DNA from: JAUIGE01 sp045106685
Lineage (GTDB): Bacteria; Bacteroidota; Bacteroidia; J057
NCBI GenBank assembly: GCA_045106685.1
Contig: JBGCFB010000361.1
Coordinates: forward strand, 1 to 26,345
Direction: 5' to 3'
DNA: 26,345 bases
Below, piece by piece: positions 6,968-15,993 of this stretch. The notes below the pieces were generated by a model, which saw only the letters and a list, made by a program, of their open reading frames with translations, was not told the origin of the DNA and did not search any database. The position numbers and the translations under genes are program-made. The first letter of the stretch is position 1, and every line of letters starts with the position of its first letter.

Positions 6968-7060
6968 AGGCTCGTTTTTTTGGTCAGAAAAAGCAATATG
7001 CTATTAGAGAGCAAAAAAAGGCAAAAGCAGCTTCTGGTGCAAATCCATAGCTAATGAACG

Positions 7061-7091
7061 ATGAACAATTCGATAATTATTAATTGTTCAT
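7061..7091. terminator. AT-rich hairpin after the histidine kinase gene
   Basis: Perfect 10-bp inverted repeat (ATGAACAATT at 7061-7070, complement at 7082-7091) with an 11-nt loop, 25 bp past the stop codon of the minus-strand histidine kinase and before nuoJ. GAACAAT/GTTCATT words resemble those in the 1145-1200 hairpin. It could be a weak terminator separating the kinase from nuoJ, but the stem is AT-rich and lacks a clear U run. Confidence 0.4.
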
Positions 7092-7116
7092 TGATAATCA
7101 TTCATTGCCAATTCGA

Positions 7117-8862
7117 TTAAGCACTCAGCTCCACCACAAACTCCGCTCCGCCTTCGGCGTGATTGCGGGCTTCGATAGTGCCACCGTGGTCAGCGATAAT
7201 GCCGTAGGAAATGGATAACCCCAGGCCAGTCCCCTCCCCTACGTCTTTTGTAGTAAAAAAGGGTTCAAAAATGCGTGGCAAAATCTCCTCTGATATTCCG
7301 TCCCCCGAGTCGCGTATAACGATGCGCGCTTGTTTCTCAGTGGGTATATATTCAGTAAAAATATGCAGGGTTCCTTTTGCATGTTCGGGGCTATTGGCTT
7401 GCTTTTCGATAGCATGAATCGCATTTGAAAGCAGATTCATAAATACCTGATTGAGCTTACCGGGAAAGCCCATGATGGTGGGCATGGTAGGATCATAGCC
7501 TCGCACGATCTCAATTTCGCTTTGCAAATGACTACTCAACAAATTCAATGTGCTGTCGAGACCGCTATGGATATCGAAGCTTTTTTTCTCTGTCTCTTCT
7601 ATGCGTGAAAAATCGAGTAATCCAGCCACGATCTCAGCCGTACGGCTGGTGCCGTCCATCATTCCATTGAGGAGCATCTCGATCTCCTCTTTGGTGTATT
7701 CCAAATCAAGGTCTTCCTTGAAGGCCTCCACGCTTTCAAAACGTGACTTGAGCTCAGGATCACGAGCGATATGATCATAGCGCTCCAACAACTCGAACAA
7801 GCCTTCTACATCACGGCGCAAAGGTGGGATGCTTCCTGAAATGTAGTTTACAGGATTGTTGATTTCGTGAGCAATACCTGCGGTAAGCTGGCCCAATGAG
7901 GCCATCTTCTCAGCCTGAACGAGCTGAGTTTGAGTATCTTTTAACTGCGTATGTGCTGTTTCAAGGTCCTGATAAGCAGTCTGAATTTGATTATGCGACT
8001 TGCGACGATTTGTTAAAAGCCTCCATAATAGTATCGCCATGATTGCTAATAGGCCGAGGCCGATAGCCAGGCCAATCATTTGGTTGCGTTTACGCTCCAA
8101 TTCAAGGCCTCTGATTTTTTTGTCTTGCTCAAGGCTCTCGATGTGTTGAAGATTAGACTCAATAACGATAGCCTGAACGAGCGAATCGTCCTTCCGAGCC
8201 TGTCTGGCAGCGATAAGACGTGCCTTCAACTTTTTCATTTCCCGCTGATATTCTGGCGTTTTGGCAATTTGCTTACGCCTTGCCTCTCTTACAATATCCG
8301 CCTGAGAACTTATTACGGGAAGCTTGTCACCATCTTCCAGCTCTGCCGGGCGGGTGGCAGGAATAATCGATACAGACTCAGGCATGGCTGACGGGCCATC
8401 CATTTCAACGAACGTGTACTCGTCTTCTACAGGAAGCACTAAGCCACTGGCGATATCGGCAGCATCGAGATACACCTTGCTGCGCTCAATGTTATTGAGT
8501 TTGTTTTCAAGTTCGGCAAGGCTGGTATATACTCTTGCTACACCAAGGCTATCACCTAACCAACGGTGGTGTGAAATGGCCCTTTCGTACAGCTCGCGTG
8601 CTTCTATCTTTTTGTTTTTTTCAATAAAGCGCTGGGCCTTTTTCTCGAGGCTTTTAGCTACCATTTTACGGCGGAGGACATCGATTTTACCTGCCCCGTC
8701 TTTTACCCATTTAATCCCTTTTTCATCTTCATCCTCCCCTATTTCCTCCAAAGCCTTATCTAACTCCTCAAATGTAGAGTCAAACTGAGCATAAGCGACA
8801 GGGCTAGCCACCATCAGGCAAAGAAGGATTGTGATAATCGGTATGTATCGAGGGCTTTTCAT
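7117..8862 (-). CDS. Membrane histidine kinase with periplasmic helical-repeat sensor (orphan)
   Basis: 581 aa. Signal peptide (cleavage likely after AYAQ, residue 26), a periplasmic region of about 230 residues with TPR-like helices (about 70-140) and charged coiled coil (about 195-260), one transmembrane helix (262-281), a cytoplasmic linker coiled coil, then a transmitter. The HisKA-type phosphoacceptor is His332 in GQLTAGIAHEINNPVNYISG. The ATPase domain has the N box around Asn480 (NQVFMNLLSNAIHAI), G1 DSGDGIS (518-524), F box FEPFFTTKD (532-540) and G2 GEGTGLGLS (542-550). The kinase should be active. No receiver domain and no response regulator gene lie nearby, so the partner is elsewhere. 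The 493-aa gene ends 104 bp upstream on the same strand. Confidence 0.9.
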   Translation of the reverse strand: MKSPRYIPIITILLCLMVASPVAYAQFDSTFEELDKALEEIGEDEDEKGIKWVKDGAGKIDVLRRKMVAKSLEKKAQRFIEKNKKIEARELYERAISHHRWLGDSLGVARVYTSLAELENKLNNIERSKVYLDAADIASGLVLPVEDEYTFVEMDGPSAMPESVSIIPATRPAELEDGDKLPVISSQADIVREARRKQIAKTPEYQREMKKLKARLIAARQARKDDSLVQAIVIESNLQHIESLEQDKKIRGLELERKRNQMIGLAIGLGLLAIMAILLWRLLTNRRKSHNQIQTAYQDLETAHTQLKDTQTQLVQAEKMASLGQLTAGIAHEINNPVNYISGSIPPLRRDVEGLFELLERYDHIARDPELKSRFESVEAFKEDLDLEYTKEEIEMLLNGMMDGTSRTAEIVAGLLDFSRIEETEKKSFDIHSGLDSTLNLLSSHLQSEIEIVRGYDPTMPTIMGFPGKLNQVFMNLLSNAIHAIEKQANSPEHAKGTLHIFTEYIPTEKQARIVIRDSGDGISEEILPRIFEPFFTTKDVGEGTGLGLSISYGIIADHGGTIEARNHAEGGAEFVVELSA

Positions 8863-8966
8863 ATCTATTCTACCTCAAAAGTGCCAAAAAAGAACGTGCA
8901 TTCTAAATGAGCATCCGTGAAGCCGAATTTATCAGGAGTGAATCGGAAGGAAAAAATAGCGAATTC

Positions 8967-10448
8967 TCACCTAGCTGGACTTTGTTCCATTACTTGTTTG
9001 ATAAACACCTCATAAGCAAAAAGGCTCCCACCCTGGAAGGCTGTTTTCTGATATTTCTCCTCAAAAGTCGTTATCATTTTGTGCAGATTAGGATCAACCT
9101 TCCCTTGCTTTCGTTGGTTTTGAAGCATATCAAGTATATTTAAAAAGTCTAGGTCTTTTTGAAAACCAGGCTCTTTAAGCAAATTGCTGTAGTCCTTTTT
9201 AACTTGTATCAATCGTTTATCCAAAACATCCTCAGCCTCCATTCTAAAGCGCGTGATAAGTTCGAAAATCTCTATCCTGAACTTTAGGCCCTGGTCTGCA
9301 TTGATATAATCGTCATACAAAAAGAGATCTATCAGATTCCTCAATGCCTTTGAAAATAGCCCCAGATTGTAATAATTAGCGGCTAAATTTGAGTACACGA
9401 AAACTTTATTAAAAGCATTCATCGTCAACTTAGGAGTCTTCTTCATTTCAAGAAGCACTTCGATTGCTTTTTGGGGATCGAGTACAGAATAGTTTAGGAC
9501 CAATGCATTGTAGTAAAAGAATGCAAAAGATTCATAATGCTGACGGTCAAAGGCCTCCAGTGCCTCTTTTAATTGCTCAGCCCAATTGAGGGAATCTTCA
9601 TGCTTCTGAGTACAGAAGAAGGTATTAACAAGATATGCTAACATTCTTACCTTAAGGCCATGTGTATGCTTGGTAAAAACGCCAGTTTCTGAAAATTCTA
9701 GATAGGTTTTAGTCAAATAGCTCTCCAAGGCTTCATAGCGTAATTCTTGAAGTAATATCTTACTTACAGCATCAAAAACCTTTATCTTGAACTTAGGACT
9801 TTTTGAAAACTCGGCCATATTCCCATACTCATCGACCGTCTCTTGGAGTAAATCCAATAGTTTTTGATCTTTACTTCCCCTGTTTTGAGCAGTTCTTAAT
9901 CGATACGTTAGCATGGCAAGCAAGTCATCAAATTGACTAATTGCTTCCATTTTCCTTCTGTTTTCTTTCCTAAGAGTAATATAGCGCTCTGGATTTATGA
10001 AAGGATGATCAGGAGCTAGGCTAATGTAAAAGCTATAGATGAGGTCCAACAGCTCAAACATTTCCCGTGCATTCGCCATTTTTTCAGCACGTTTCAAAGC
10101 ATGTAACGCAGGTTCTACTCTTTCTTTATTTAAATGAAGACGAGCGAGTGAATAGTAATAGTATGCTAACGTTTGCGGGTCTTTTTCAAAATGCTGTAGC
10201 CAAAGACTCTTATTAACTTCTTCCAAAAGGCGGTTACGCAAGCGGTAAAAAGCATTTTTACCGTTGGCGCCATAGTGTTCTTCTATCCACTCAGTTTCTT
10301 TTACAGGTGAGTCTTCACCTGAGCGCATCCAATCATATAAAAGCAGATCTTTACGACCATTATGATCATGCCCTCGACGTGCAAAAAGCTTGAAGTGTCG
10401 CACTTCTGCTTTTGTCATTCCTTGAACCAGCAAGCTTAGCGTATCCAT
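8967..10448 (-). CDS. Helical-repeat (TPR-like) protein of unknown function, 493 aa
   Basis: No signal peptide; predicted cytoplasmic and almost entirely helical. The N-terminus (MDTLSLLVQGMTKAEVRHFK, then LFARRG) fits a pattern I associate with a group of Bacteroidota helical proteins whose first residues read like 'L..sLtksE.r.FKLfa'; the group has no assigned function that I know. The remainder looks like degenerate TPRs (for example LAYYYYSLARLHLNKERVEP, about 93-112; YSNLAANYYNLGLFSKALRN near 350). Basic N-terminal residues could contact nucleic acid, but no DNA-binding motif is clear. It sits upstream of the histidine kinase gene on the same strand and is divergent from the T9SS-tailed protein gene. 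Confidence 0.6.
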   Translation of the reverse strand: MDTLSLLVQGMTKAEVRHFKLFARRGHDHNGRKDLLLYDWMRSGEDSPVKETEWIEEHYGANGKNAFYRLRNRLLEEVNKSLWLQHFEKDPQTLAYYYYSLARLHLNKERVEPALHALKRAEKMANAREMFELLDLIYSFYISLAPDHPFINPERYITLRKENRRKMEAISQFDDLLAMLTYRLRTAQNRGSKDQKLLDLLQETVDEYGNMAEFSKSPKFKIKVFDAVSKILLQELRYEALESYLTKTYLEFSETGVFTKHTHGLKVRMLAYLVNTFFCTQKHEDSLNWAEQLKEALEAFDRQHYESFAFFYYNALVLNYSVLDPQKAIEVLLEMKKTPKLTMNAFNKVFVYSNLAANYYNLGLFSKALRNLIDLFLYDDYINADQGLKFRIEIFELITRFRMEAEDVLDKRLIQVKKDYSNLLKEPGFQKDLDFLNILDMLQNQRKQGKVDPNLHKMITTFEEKYQKTAFQGGSLFAYEVFIKQVMEQSPAR

Positions 10449-10542
10449 TATTGTGCTTTTGGATACGTAAGGTACAACGCATTTTATTGCACCACACTAG
10501 CTACATACAGACATTTTATACCGTTTTTGAAAAAAAATAAAT

Positions 10543-11265
10543 ATGAAACGCTCCATCATTATCCTCCTTATCCTGATTGTTGGCTACAACTTCCTTTCTG
10601 CTCAGCAAATAGGAATTCAAAACGGGTCAGTATTTATTAGTGTCAATGGGAATCCCTTTGCTCCCACCGATACTATCAGACCTAACGATAGTGTAGTTTA
10701 TCGTGTGGTATTTGAAAATACTGGAACTGTACCTGCCGATTCATTCTCTTCACCTGTAGATCTTGTTATCAGAAACCTGACAACATCCTTTACTGATACA
10801 CTATTTGACAATTCTACTCCTCAGGTTTATAATCCAGGAGACTCCATTCCAAGAGAATACCTGGATATGGTTGACCCTCGAAGTCAGCTTTATGCTCCAA
10901 ATGGTGGTGGCGCAATTGTAACTGTTGTATGGCCATCTGTACGGCATCGCCCTATGATTCCAGCGCGAGACTCCGCTCAGCTTGACCTTACATCGGGTAT
11001 TTCTACATCGGTAGCTGCTACGCCGCTTACAGGTATTGCCATAGGTCCAAACCCATCCAGGTCATTGGTTAATATCGAATATGGCATTGATAAAAAAAGT
11101 ATTGACCACGTAAGAATCACAGACATGTTCGGTAAGACCGTACGCCTTATCAGCGGGCAGCCTACTCGGATATCTGTTGAGTCATTGTCTCCGGGACACT
11201 ATTGGTTGCGATTTCATACGACAAAAGGATTCGTAGAAAACAGACGTTTGCAGGTGATTCGGTAA
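10543..11265 (+). CDS. Secreted protein with C-terminal type IX secretion (Por) tail
   Basis: 240 aa with a Sec signal peptide (MKRSIIILLILIVGYNFLSA, cleavage near residue 20). Residues about 22-150 form a small beta domain with the look of a cell-adhesion/CARDB-like domain (NDSVVYRVVFENTGTVPADS, 48-67), usually involved in binding, not catalysis. The last ~75 residues are a typical type A sorting tail: GPNPSRSLVNIEYGI (168-182), VRITDMFGKTVRLI (190-203), LSPGHYWLRFHTTKGF (215-230), ending in the basic RRLQVIR. Type IX substrates are moved across the outer membrane and the tail is removed or attached to the surface. The gene is followed after 51 bp by the CPBP protease gene. Confidence 0.85.
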   Translation: MKRSIIILLILIVGYNFLSAQQIGIQNGSVFISVNGNPFAPTDTIRPNDSVVYRVVFENTGTVPADSFSSPVDLVIRNLTTSFTDTLFDNSTPQVYNPGDSIPREYLDMVDPRSQLYAPNGGGAIVTVVWPSVRHRPMIPARDSAQLDLTSGISTSVAATPLTGIAIGPNPSRSLVNIEYGIDKKSIDHVRITDMFGKTVRLISGQPTRISVESLSPGHYWLRFHTTKGFVENRRLQVIR

Positions 11266-11316
11266 CTTCGCCTCAAAGGCTCACCATGTCACGAGCCTTT
11301 ATAAGGAAAAGTTCAT

Positions 11317-12357
11317 ATGCCAAACCTCGACAAACACGCCTTTTTTCATATCGCAAGGACCTCGCTTTCATGGAGCTTCAGTAAGCCCGAAGCATGGTGG
11401 CGCTATATCATCATGCTTCTAGTGGTAGTGCTTTTGGGAATCTTTACCATCGGTAGCATCCTGAGTCTTGCCATCATGTTCATCTTTGCTGATGATTGGC
11501 AGGAAGCCTTGAAGGCTTTGGCTCAAGCCCAATCCTCCGGCATCGACATGGAAAACATGGGAATGGCGCCTGGAGCTTCCCTTGGCGTGGTCGTAGCCAG
11601 TTTTGCTGCTGGCCTTGCAGCGCTTTTATTATTTGTAAAACCGCTTCACGGCCGACCCTTCCAGTCTATTATCACAGGTGCCAAACGCATACGATGGAAG
11701 CGCATAGGCATAGGCTTTGGGCTCTGGCTTGGTATTTCGATCGTTCTGGAGATCGTAAATTATTCACTGGCTCCGGCAGATTATACCTTGGTTTTTGATG
11801 GAGCAAAGTTTTGGCCGGCTCTTATTGCGGCCATTATTCTTCTGCCGCTTCAGACCAGCTTTGAAGAGATCGGTATTCGCGGATATATGATGCAAGCTCT
11901 GGGAGTGTGGTGGCGATCACCTTTTCTCGCACTACTCGTTTCCAGTTTATTTTTTGGCTTACTCCACTTCGCCAATCCAGAAGTAGCGAGCTACGGCCCT
12001 TCTATTATGATCTATTATATTGGAACGGGCGTATTTCTTGGGCTGATAACCTTGATGGACGAAGGTCTTGAATTGGCTCTTGGTGTCCACTTCGCCAATA
12101 ATCTATACGCCGCCAGTGGCGTCAGCTATCCCGATTCCGTTTTTGTGTATCCATCTGTTATGCAAATGAACGAAATGGACATGGAAGGCTCGCTCGTCAC
12201 ATGGTTTATTATGGCAAGCGTCATGACCCTCGCATTCGCTTTTATCTTTAAATGGAAAAACTGGGAGAAGATATTTGGTACTATTACAATGCCATCTTTT
12301 CCTACCATGCCAGAGCATATAGCGAAAAAACTGGAATCGATTGGGGAAGAGGCATGA
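11317..12357 (+). CDS. CPBP family intramembrane metalloprotease
   Basis: 346-aa multi-span membrane protein of the CAAX protease/bacteriocin-processing (CPBP, Abi) superfamily. The metal-site motifs are present in order: EExxxR as Glu183-Glu184-Ile-Gly-Ile-Arg188 (SFEEIGIRGYMMQAL), FxxxH as Phe213-Gly-Leu-Leu-His217 (FFGLLHFANPE), and HxxxN as His258 to Asn262 (GVHFANNLYAASG). Additional hydrophobic segments lie at about 30-58, 88-107, 130-150, 165-180 and 295-312. An active glutamate/histidine protease is therefore likely. Family members cleave prenylated or other membrane substrates or protect against peptides; the substrate here cannot be inferred. The gene follows the T9SS-tailed gene and ends at a strong hairpin shared with the convergent gene. 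Confidence 0.9.
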   Translation: MPNLDKHAFFHIARTSLSWSFSKPEAWWRYIIMLLVVVLLGIFTIGSILSLAIMFIFADDWQEALKALAQAQSSGIDMENMGMAPGASLGVVVASFAAGLAALLLFVKPLHGRPFQSIITGAKRIRWKRIGIGFGLWLGISIVLEIVNYSLAPADYTLVFDGAKFWPALIAAIILLPLQTSFEEIGIRGYMMQALGVWWRSPFLALLVSSLFFGLLHFANPEVASYGPSIMIYYIGTGVFLGLITLMDEGLELALGVHFANNLYAASGVSYPDSVFVYPSVMQMNEMDMEGSLVTWFIMASVMTLAFAFIFKWKNWEKIFGTITMPSFPTMPEHIAKKLESIGEEA

Positions 12358-12359
12358 GT

Positions 12360-12421
12360 TGAAAAGTGCATAGTTAAAAGTTGAAAACTGAAATTTTCAA
12401 CTTTTAACTATGCACTTTTCA
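12360..12421. terminator. Perfect 28-bp-stem hairpin between convergent genes
   Basis: Arms 12360-12387 and 12394-12421 are fully complementary around a 6-nt loop. The arms begin TGAAAAGTGCATAGTT and end AGTTGAAAA. The hairpin fills the gap between the stop codons of the plus-strand CPBP gene (12357) and the minus-strand FMN protein gene (12427), so it can serve as a bidirectional terminator. The stem is far longer than a usual intrinsic terminator and AT-rich. Its words recur in the hairpin at 21208-21297. Confidence 0.75.
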
Positions 12422-12426
12422 TTTTC

Positions 12427-13986
12427 TTAATGCTTGTATCCGCCCAAATGCGGACAAGCCAAGGCCTCCGCCATTCCTCCAAACTGAACAGGTACTTTGG
12501 AGTAATTGAATGTGCTTTCCAGCGTTTTGGTGTGATTGTTATCACCCATTCCCATATCGACATCACGCATCGTCAGTTGTGAAGGGTGTTCGTAGCCACA
12601 TGCGTGCGTAATTTCAAGCATCTCCTTACGAAGCGCTTTGACATAATTGGAAAATCGCTCTGCTTTATTCTTAGGATTTAGGCCTCCTTGTAGCCATTTA
12701 TTATTGGTGGCGACTCCGGTTGGGCATGTATTGTTATGGCACTTCTGGGCCTGAATACAGCCGATGGCGATCATAGGTTCACGTGCGGCATTGATGATGT
12801 CAGCGCCCATGGCAAATGCCATCGTTCCGCGCGCAGGCATACCTACTTTTCCAGATGCTATAAAGGCCATTTTATCATTCAGATCACGCTCGCTAAACAA
12901 ACGATAGATATCAGTGAATGCGTACGTAAACGGAAGGGCAACGTGGGCAGCAAAAGACGGTGGCGCTGCTCCGGTTCCTCCTTCTCCCCCATCGATCGTG
13001 ATGAAGTCCGGCCCGATTCCACGCTTAGAAATCTCGTCGGCGAGAATCTCCCAACTATCCAGTTTTCCGATAGCCGACTTGATCCCTACAGGAAGTCCGG
13101 TGCGCTCAGCTATTTTTTCAATAAAATCGAGCATCTCAGGAATATCACGGAATGCAGAGTGTCGCGGCGGCGAAAGCACTGCCTTCCCCATTTCTACTCC
13201 ACGGATTTCAGCAATCTCTTTTGTGATCTTCTTCGCAGGAAGTACCCCACCTTTTCCGGGCTTGGCACCTTGACTGAGTTTCAGTTCAATGGCCCTTACA
13301 AAAGGGTTTTCGGCGGCAAGTTCTTCTATTTTATCAAACGAAAAATTGCCCTTCTTATCTCTAACACCATAATATCCTGTACCAAAGTGAAAGACAACGT
13401 CTGAGCCGTTTTTATGATATGGAGAAAGTCCTCCTTCTCCTGTATTATGATAACATCCGGCATCTTTGGCGCCATTATTCAATGCCTCGATAGCAGGCGC
13501 AGAAAGTGAGCCATAGCTCATCGCCGATATGTTTACAATACTACGCGGACGGTAAGGGCGCTTGCGGCCATTCGCCTGACCAAGCACCTTGGCGCATGGC
13601 ACGAAAGTAGGATCAGCCACATTAGGGTGATCACCTTCTGGCATGTAAGGCATCATCTCTGGATTGATGAAAATATGCCCCGGAGCAAGCAGGTCCTGAT
13701 CTGTACCAAATCCCTGGTAGTTATTTTGCTTCTTTGCTGAAGCATAAATCCAGGAACGCTCAATGCGATTGAAAGGAAGTTCCTCGCGGTTATTCGCTAC
13801 AATGTACTGGCGCAGCTCTGGCCCGATAGTCTCAAGCATATACCGTATGTGGCCCACAACTGGAAAATTTCGCAGGATGGTGTGCTTTTTCTGAATAAAA
13901 ACATCCCTAAATGCAACCGCACCTAGAACGATCAGTACCCATCCCCACCACGAAATCATGCCTAAAGCATCAAGTATTGTTTGCAT
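12427..13986 (-). CDS. FMN-binding glutamate synthase family protein
   Basis: 519 aa. An N-terminal transmembrane helix (about 12-28, WWGWVLIVLGAVAF) precedes a domain matching the FMN/Fe-S synthase core of glutamate synthase. Visible elements: SAMSYGSLSAPAIEALN (154-170), NTGEGGLSPYH (181-191), ELKLSQGAKPGKGG (234-247), the Gly-rich phosphate loop IDGGEGGTGAAP (331-342), and the 3Fe-4S cysteines Cys410, Cys416 and Cys421 (GCIQAQKCHNNTCPTGVATN). The N-terminal glutaminase domain and C-terminal beta-helix of GltB are absent, so this is the short stand-alone form. Its true substrate is uncertain: such proteins are often annotated as glutamate synthase large subunit domain 2 without biochemical proof. 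It is a single-gene unit, convergent with the CPBP gene and divergent from the MutS-like gene. Confidence 0.9.
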   Translation of the reverse strand: MQTILDALGMISWWGWVLIVLGAVAFRDVFIQKKHTILRNFPVVGHIRYMLETIGPELRQYIVANNREELPFNRIERSWIYASAKKQNNYQGFGTDQDLLAPGHIFINPEMMPYMPEGDHPNVADPTFVPCAKVLGQANGRKRPYRPRSIVNISAMSYGSLSAPAIEALNNGAKDAGCYHNTGEGGLSPYHKNGSDVVFHFGTGYYGVRDKKGNFSFDKIEELAAENPFVRAIELKLSQGAKPGKGGVLPAKKITKEIAEIRGVEMGKAVLSPPRHSAFRDIPEMLDFIEKIAERTGLPVGIKSAIGKLDSWEILADEISKRGIGPDFITIDGGEGGTGAAPPSFAAHVALPFTYAFTDIYRLFSERDLNDKMAFIASGKVGMPARGTMAFAMGADIINAAREPMIAIGCIQAQKCHNNTCPTGVATNNKWLQGGLNPKNKAERFSNYVKALRKEMLEITHACGYEHPSQLTMRDVDMGMGDNNHTKTLESTFNYSKVPVQFGGMAEALACPHLGGYKH

Positions 13987-14028
13987 ATTCTGTTAGATAA
14001 GACTTGTTTTAAAAAAATACGTAACTGT

Positions 14029-14100
14029 TTAGCTATTAGCTGTTGGCGGTTAGCTTCTGGCCAGGAAAGTGTGTTTACCTTTAAAGAGAATTTTTCTCTT
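14029..14100. repeat. TTAGC/TTGGC words and a short hairpin in the divergent gap
   Basis: 14029-14063 reads as TTAGCTATTAGCTGTTGGC followed by GGTTAGCTTCTGGCCA, the same words as the palindrome at 5006-5072 and in the same + orientation. Further on, AAGAGAA (14084-14090) and TTCTCTT (14094-14100) form a 7-bp hairpin. The gap lies between the FMN protein gene (minus) and the MutS-like gene (plus) and must contain their promoters, but I see no convincing TAnnTTTG box. Confidence 0.45.
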
Positions 14101-14190
14101 CATTTTTCGAAAAGCTGGATACATATTCACCTTAAAGGCAAACATCAACAGCCTAAACAATTACAATAATACATAACAGGATCGAAATCC

Positions 14191-15993
14191 ATGAGTAGTC
14201 GCAAGGTCATTTATTCAGATCGAAAAGAAAAACATAGCGATCAATTTAACAAACTAAAAAAGCAAGCTGAGTCAGTTTCCTGGTTACGCTTGGGCGTATT
14301 TGTGGCCGGAGCAGGCCTCGGTTGGTTATTGTTGAGTATTCATTATTTGACGGGAGGAATCACCATTATCGCAGCAATCGGTTTGTTTTTGTGGCTGATA
14401 AAAAAGCATGCTACTCTGGAAAAGGATGCACAGTATCATGAGCGACTTAGCAAAGTAAATGAAGCTGAATTGCAATTAGCGGAAGGCGAAACTGGCCCTT
14501 ACGATAATGGGTCCAGCTTTATGGACCAAAGCCATTCGTATGTCTATGACCTTGATATACTTGGGCCGAGATCAGTTTTTGCATTTATCAATCGTACCGC
14601 AAGTCAGCCAGGTAGAAACAGGCTAGTCTCCTGGCTGAAGCATGGCCTGCATGAGGTTGAAGCTATTAAAGCGCGCCAGGCAGTTGTCGCTGACTTGAGT
14701 CCGAAGCTGGAATTCAGGCAGGCATTCCAGGCTATCGGTAGCTTTAGTCAACAAGAGCAGGAAGATTTGAGTAGCTTATTATCATGGCTCAATGAATCCG
14801 ATGATGTACATGGAAAGGCTGCGCCTGGATTTTTACGCTGGCTACTTCCTGTGCTTTTTCTAGCTGTGTTCATCGCCAGTTTTATCATTCCCTTATCCTG
14901 GTACTGGATTGTGGGCGCTTTTGTCATCAATATTCTGGTCGTTCGTCAGTTTCAAAAGCGGACACAAGCACTTCATGCGGCGATAGAGAAGCGAAGCAAA
15001 ATTCTCCTCCGCTATGCGAGTCTATTGAAACTTATCGAAAAGGAAGCATTTCAGGCGAGCCTGCTCCAGCAGATCCAGACAACACTGGGTAAGGACAACG
15101 TGCTCGCCAGCGAGCAGATAGAAGAGCTCGGCACTATCGCTGGCAATTTCGATCAGCGCATGAATGTGTTTGCAGTTCTATTATTCAATGGACTTTGGGG
15201 ATGGGATCTGCACCTGAGTAACCGACTATCAGTATGGAAAGCTTCGGTGCAGGATCAGGTGCCTGCATGGCTCGACGCACTGGCTGAAATGGACGCCTAC
15301 ATTAGCCTTGCGACCTTTGATTATAATCACCCTGAATTTACGATGCCGGTACCGCGTACCGAACCCGGATTGGAGGGAATCGATATGGGCCACATTCTTA
15401 TCGATCCGAAAGAACGGGTTAACAACGACCTGAAGCTGGATCGACTGGGGCAATATGGCTTGGTCACTGGAGCCAATATGGCGGGCAAAAGCACCTTCCT
15501 GCGTACAGTAGGTGTGAACCTTGTACTGGCTCAGGCCGGTGCGCCTGTGTGCGCCAAGTCCTTTGCCTGGAAGCCTGCCATGATGTACACGTCGATGCGA
15601 GCGACAGACTCCGTGCAGGACAGAGCTTCCTATTTTTATGCTGAGCTGGTGCGCCTTAAAGGCATTGCTGACATGCTGAAAGAAGGAACAGAATCCTACA
15701 TTCTGCTCGATGAGATTCTTCGCGGCACGAATTCAAATGATAAAGCCGAAGGCTCACGCGGTTTTATCGAGCAGCTTATCCAATGGCCAGGCATTGGTCT
15801 GGTAGCGACGCACGACTTGTCACTGGCAAGCCTTGAAGAAGCCTATCCAGACAATATTCGCAACCTGCGCTTTGAAATATATATCGAGGAAGGAAAGCTG
15901 TATTGTAATTACAAACTGGAAGCAGGAGTTTCCCAGAACTTGAATGCTACTTTCCTCATGAAACAAATGGGAATCGTGAAAAGCGATAGCTGA
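14191..15993 (+). CDS. Membrane-anchored MutS-family ATPase
   Basis: 600 aa. The C-terminal ~190 residues are a MutS-type ABC ATPase: Walker A TGANMAGKSTFLR (Lys433), the signature/helical region MRATDSVQDRASYFYAEL (469-486), Walker B YILLDEILRGTNSND (503-517) and ATHDLSLA (539-546). The mid-region (about 117-205 and 260-400) resembles the clamp and lever helices of MutS core domains. The mismatch-recognition domain I (with its Phe-x-Glu) is missing, and four hydrophobic segments in two pairs (about 33-49, 57-70, 216-234, 237-250) place the protein in the inner membrane. This is therefore not the canonical mismatch repair MutS, but a membrane MutS-related ATPase, a type seen in Bacteroidota whose function is unclear. 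It is a stand-alone gene with a repeat array overlapping its stop codon. Confidence 0.88.
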   Translation: MSSRKVIYSDRKEKHSDQFNKLKKQAESVSWLRLGVFVAGAGLGWLLLSIHYLTGGITIIAAIGLFLWLIKKHATLEKDAQYHERLSKVNEAELQLAEGETGPYDNGSSFMDQSHSYVYDLDILGPRSVFAFINRTASQPGRNRLVSWLKHGLHEVEAIKARQAVVADLSPKLEFRQAFQAIGSFSQQEQEDLSSLLSWLNESDDVHGKAAPGFLRWLLPVLFLAVFIASFIIPLSWYWIVGAFVINILVVRQFQKRTQALHAAIEKRSKILLRYASLLKLIEKEAFQASLLQQIQTTLGKDNVLASEQIEELGTIAGNFDQRMNVFAVLLFNGLWGWDLHLSNRLSVWKASVQDQVPAWLDALAEMDAYISLATFDYNHPEFTMPVPRTEPGLEGIDMGHILIDPKERVNNDLKLDRLGQYGLVTGANMAGKSTFLRTVGVNLVLAQAGAPVCAKSFAWKPAMMYTSMRATDSVQDRASYFYAELVRLKGIADMLKEGTESYILLDEILRGTNSNDKAEGSRGFIEQLIQWPGIGLVATHDLSLASLEEAYPDNIRNLRFEIYIEEGKLYCNYKLEAGVSQNLNATFLMKQMGIVKSDS

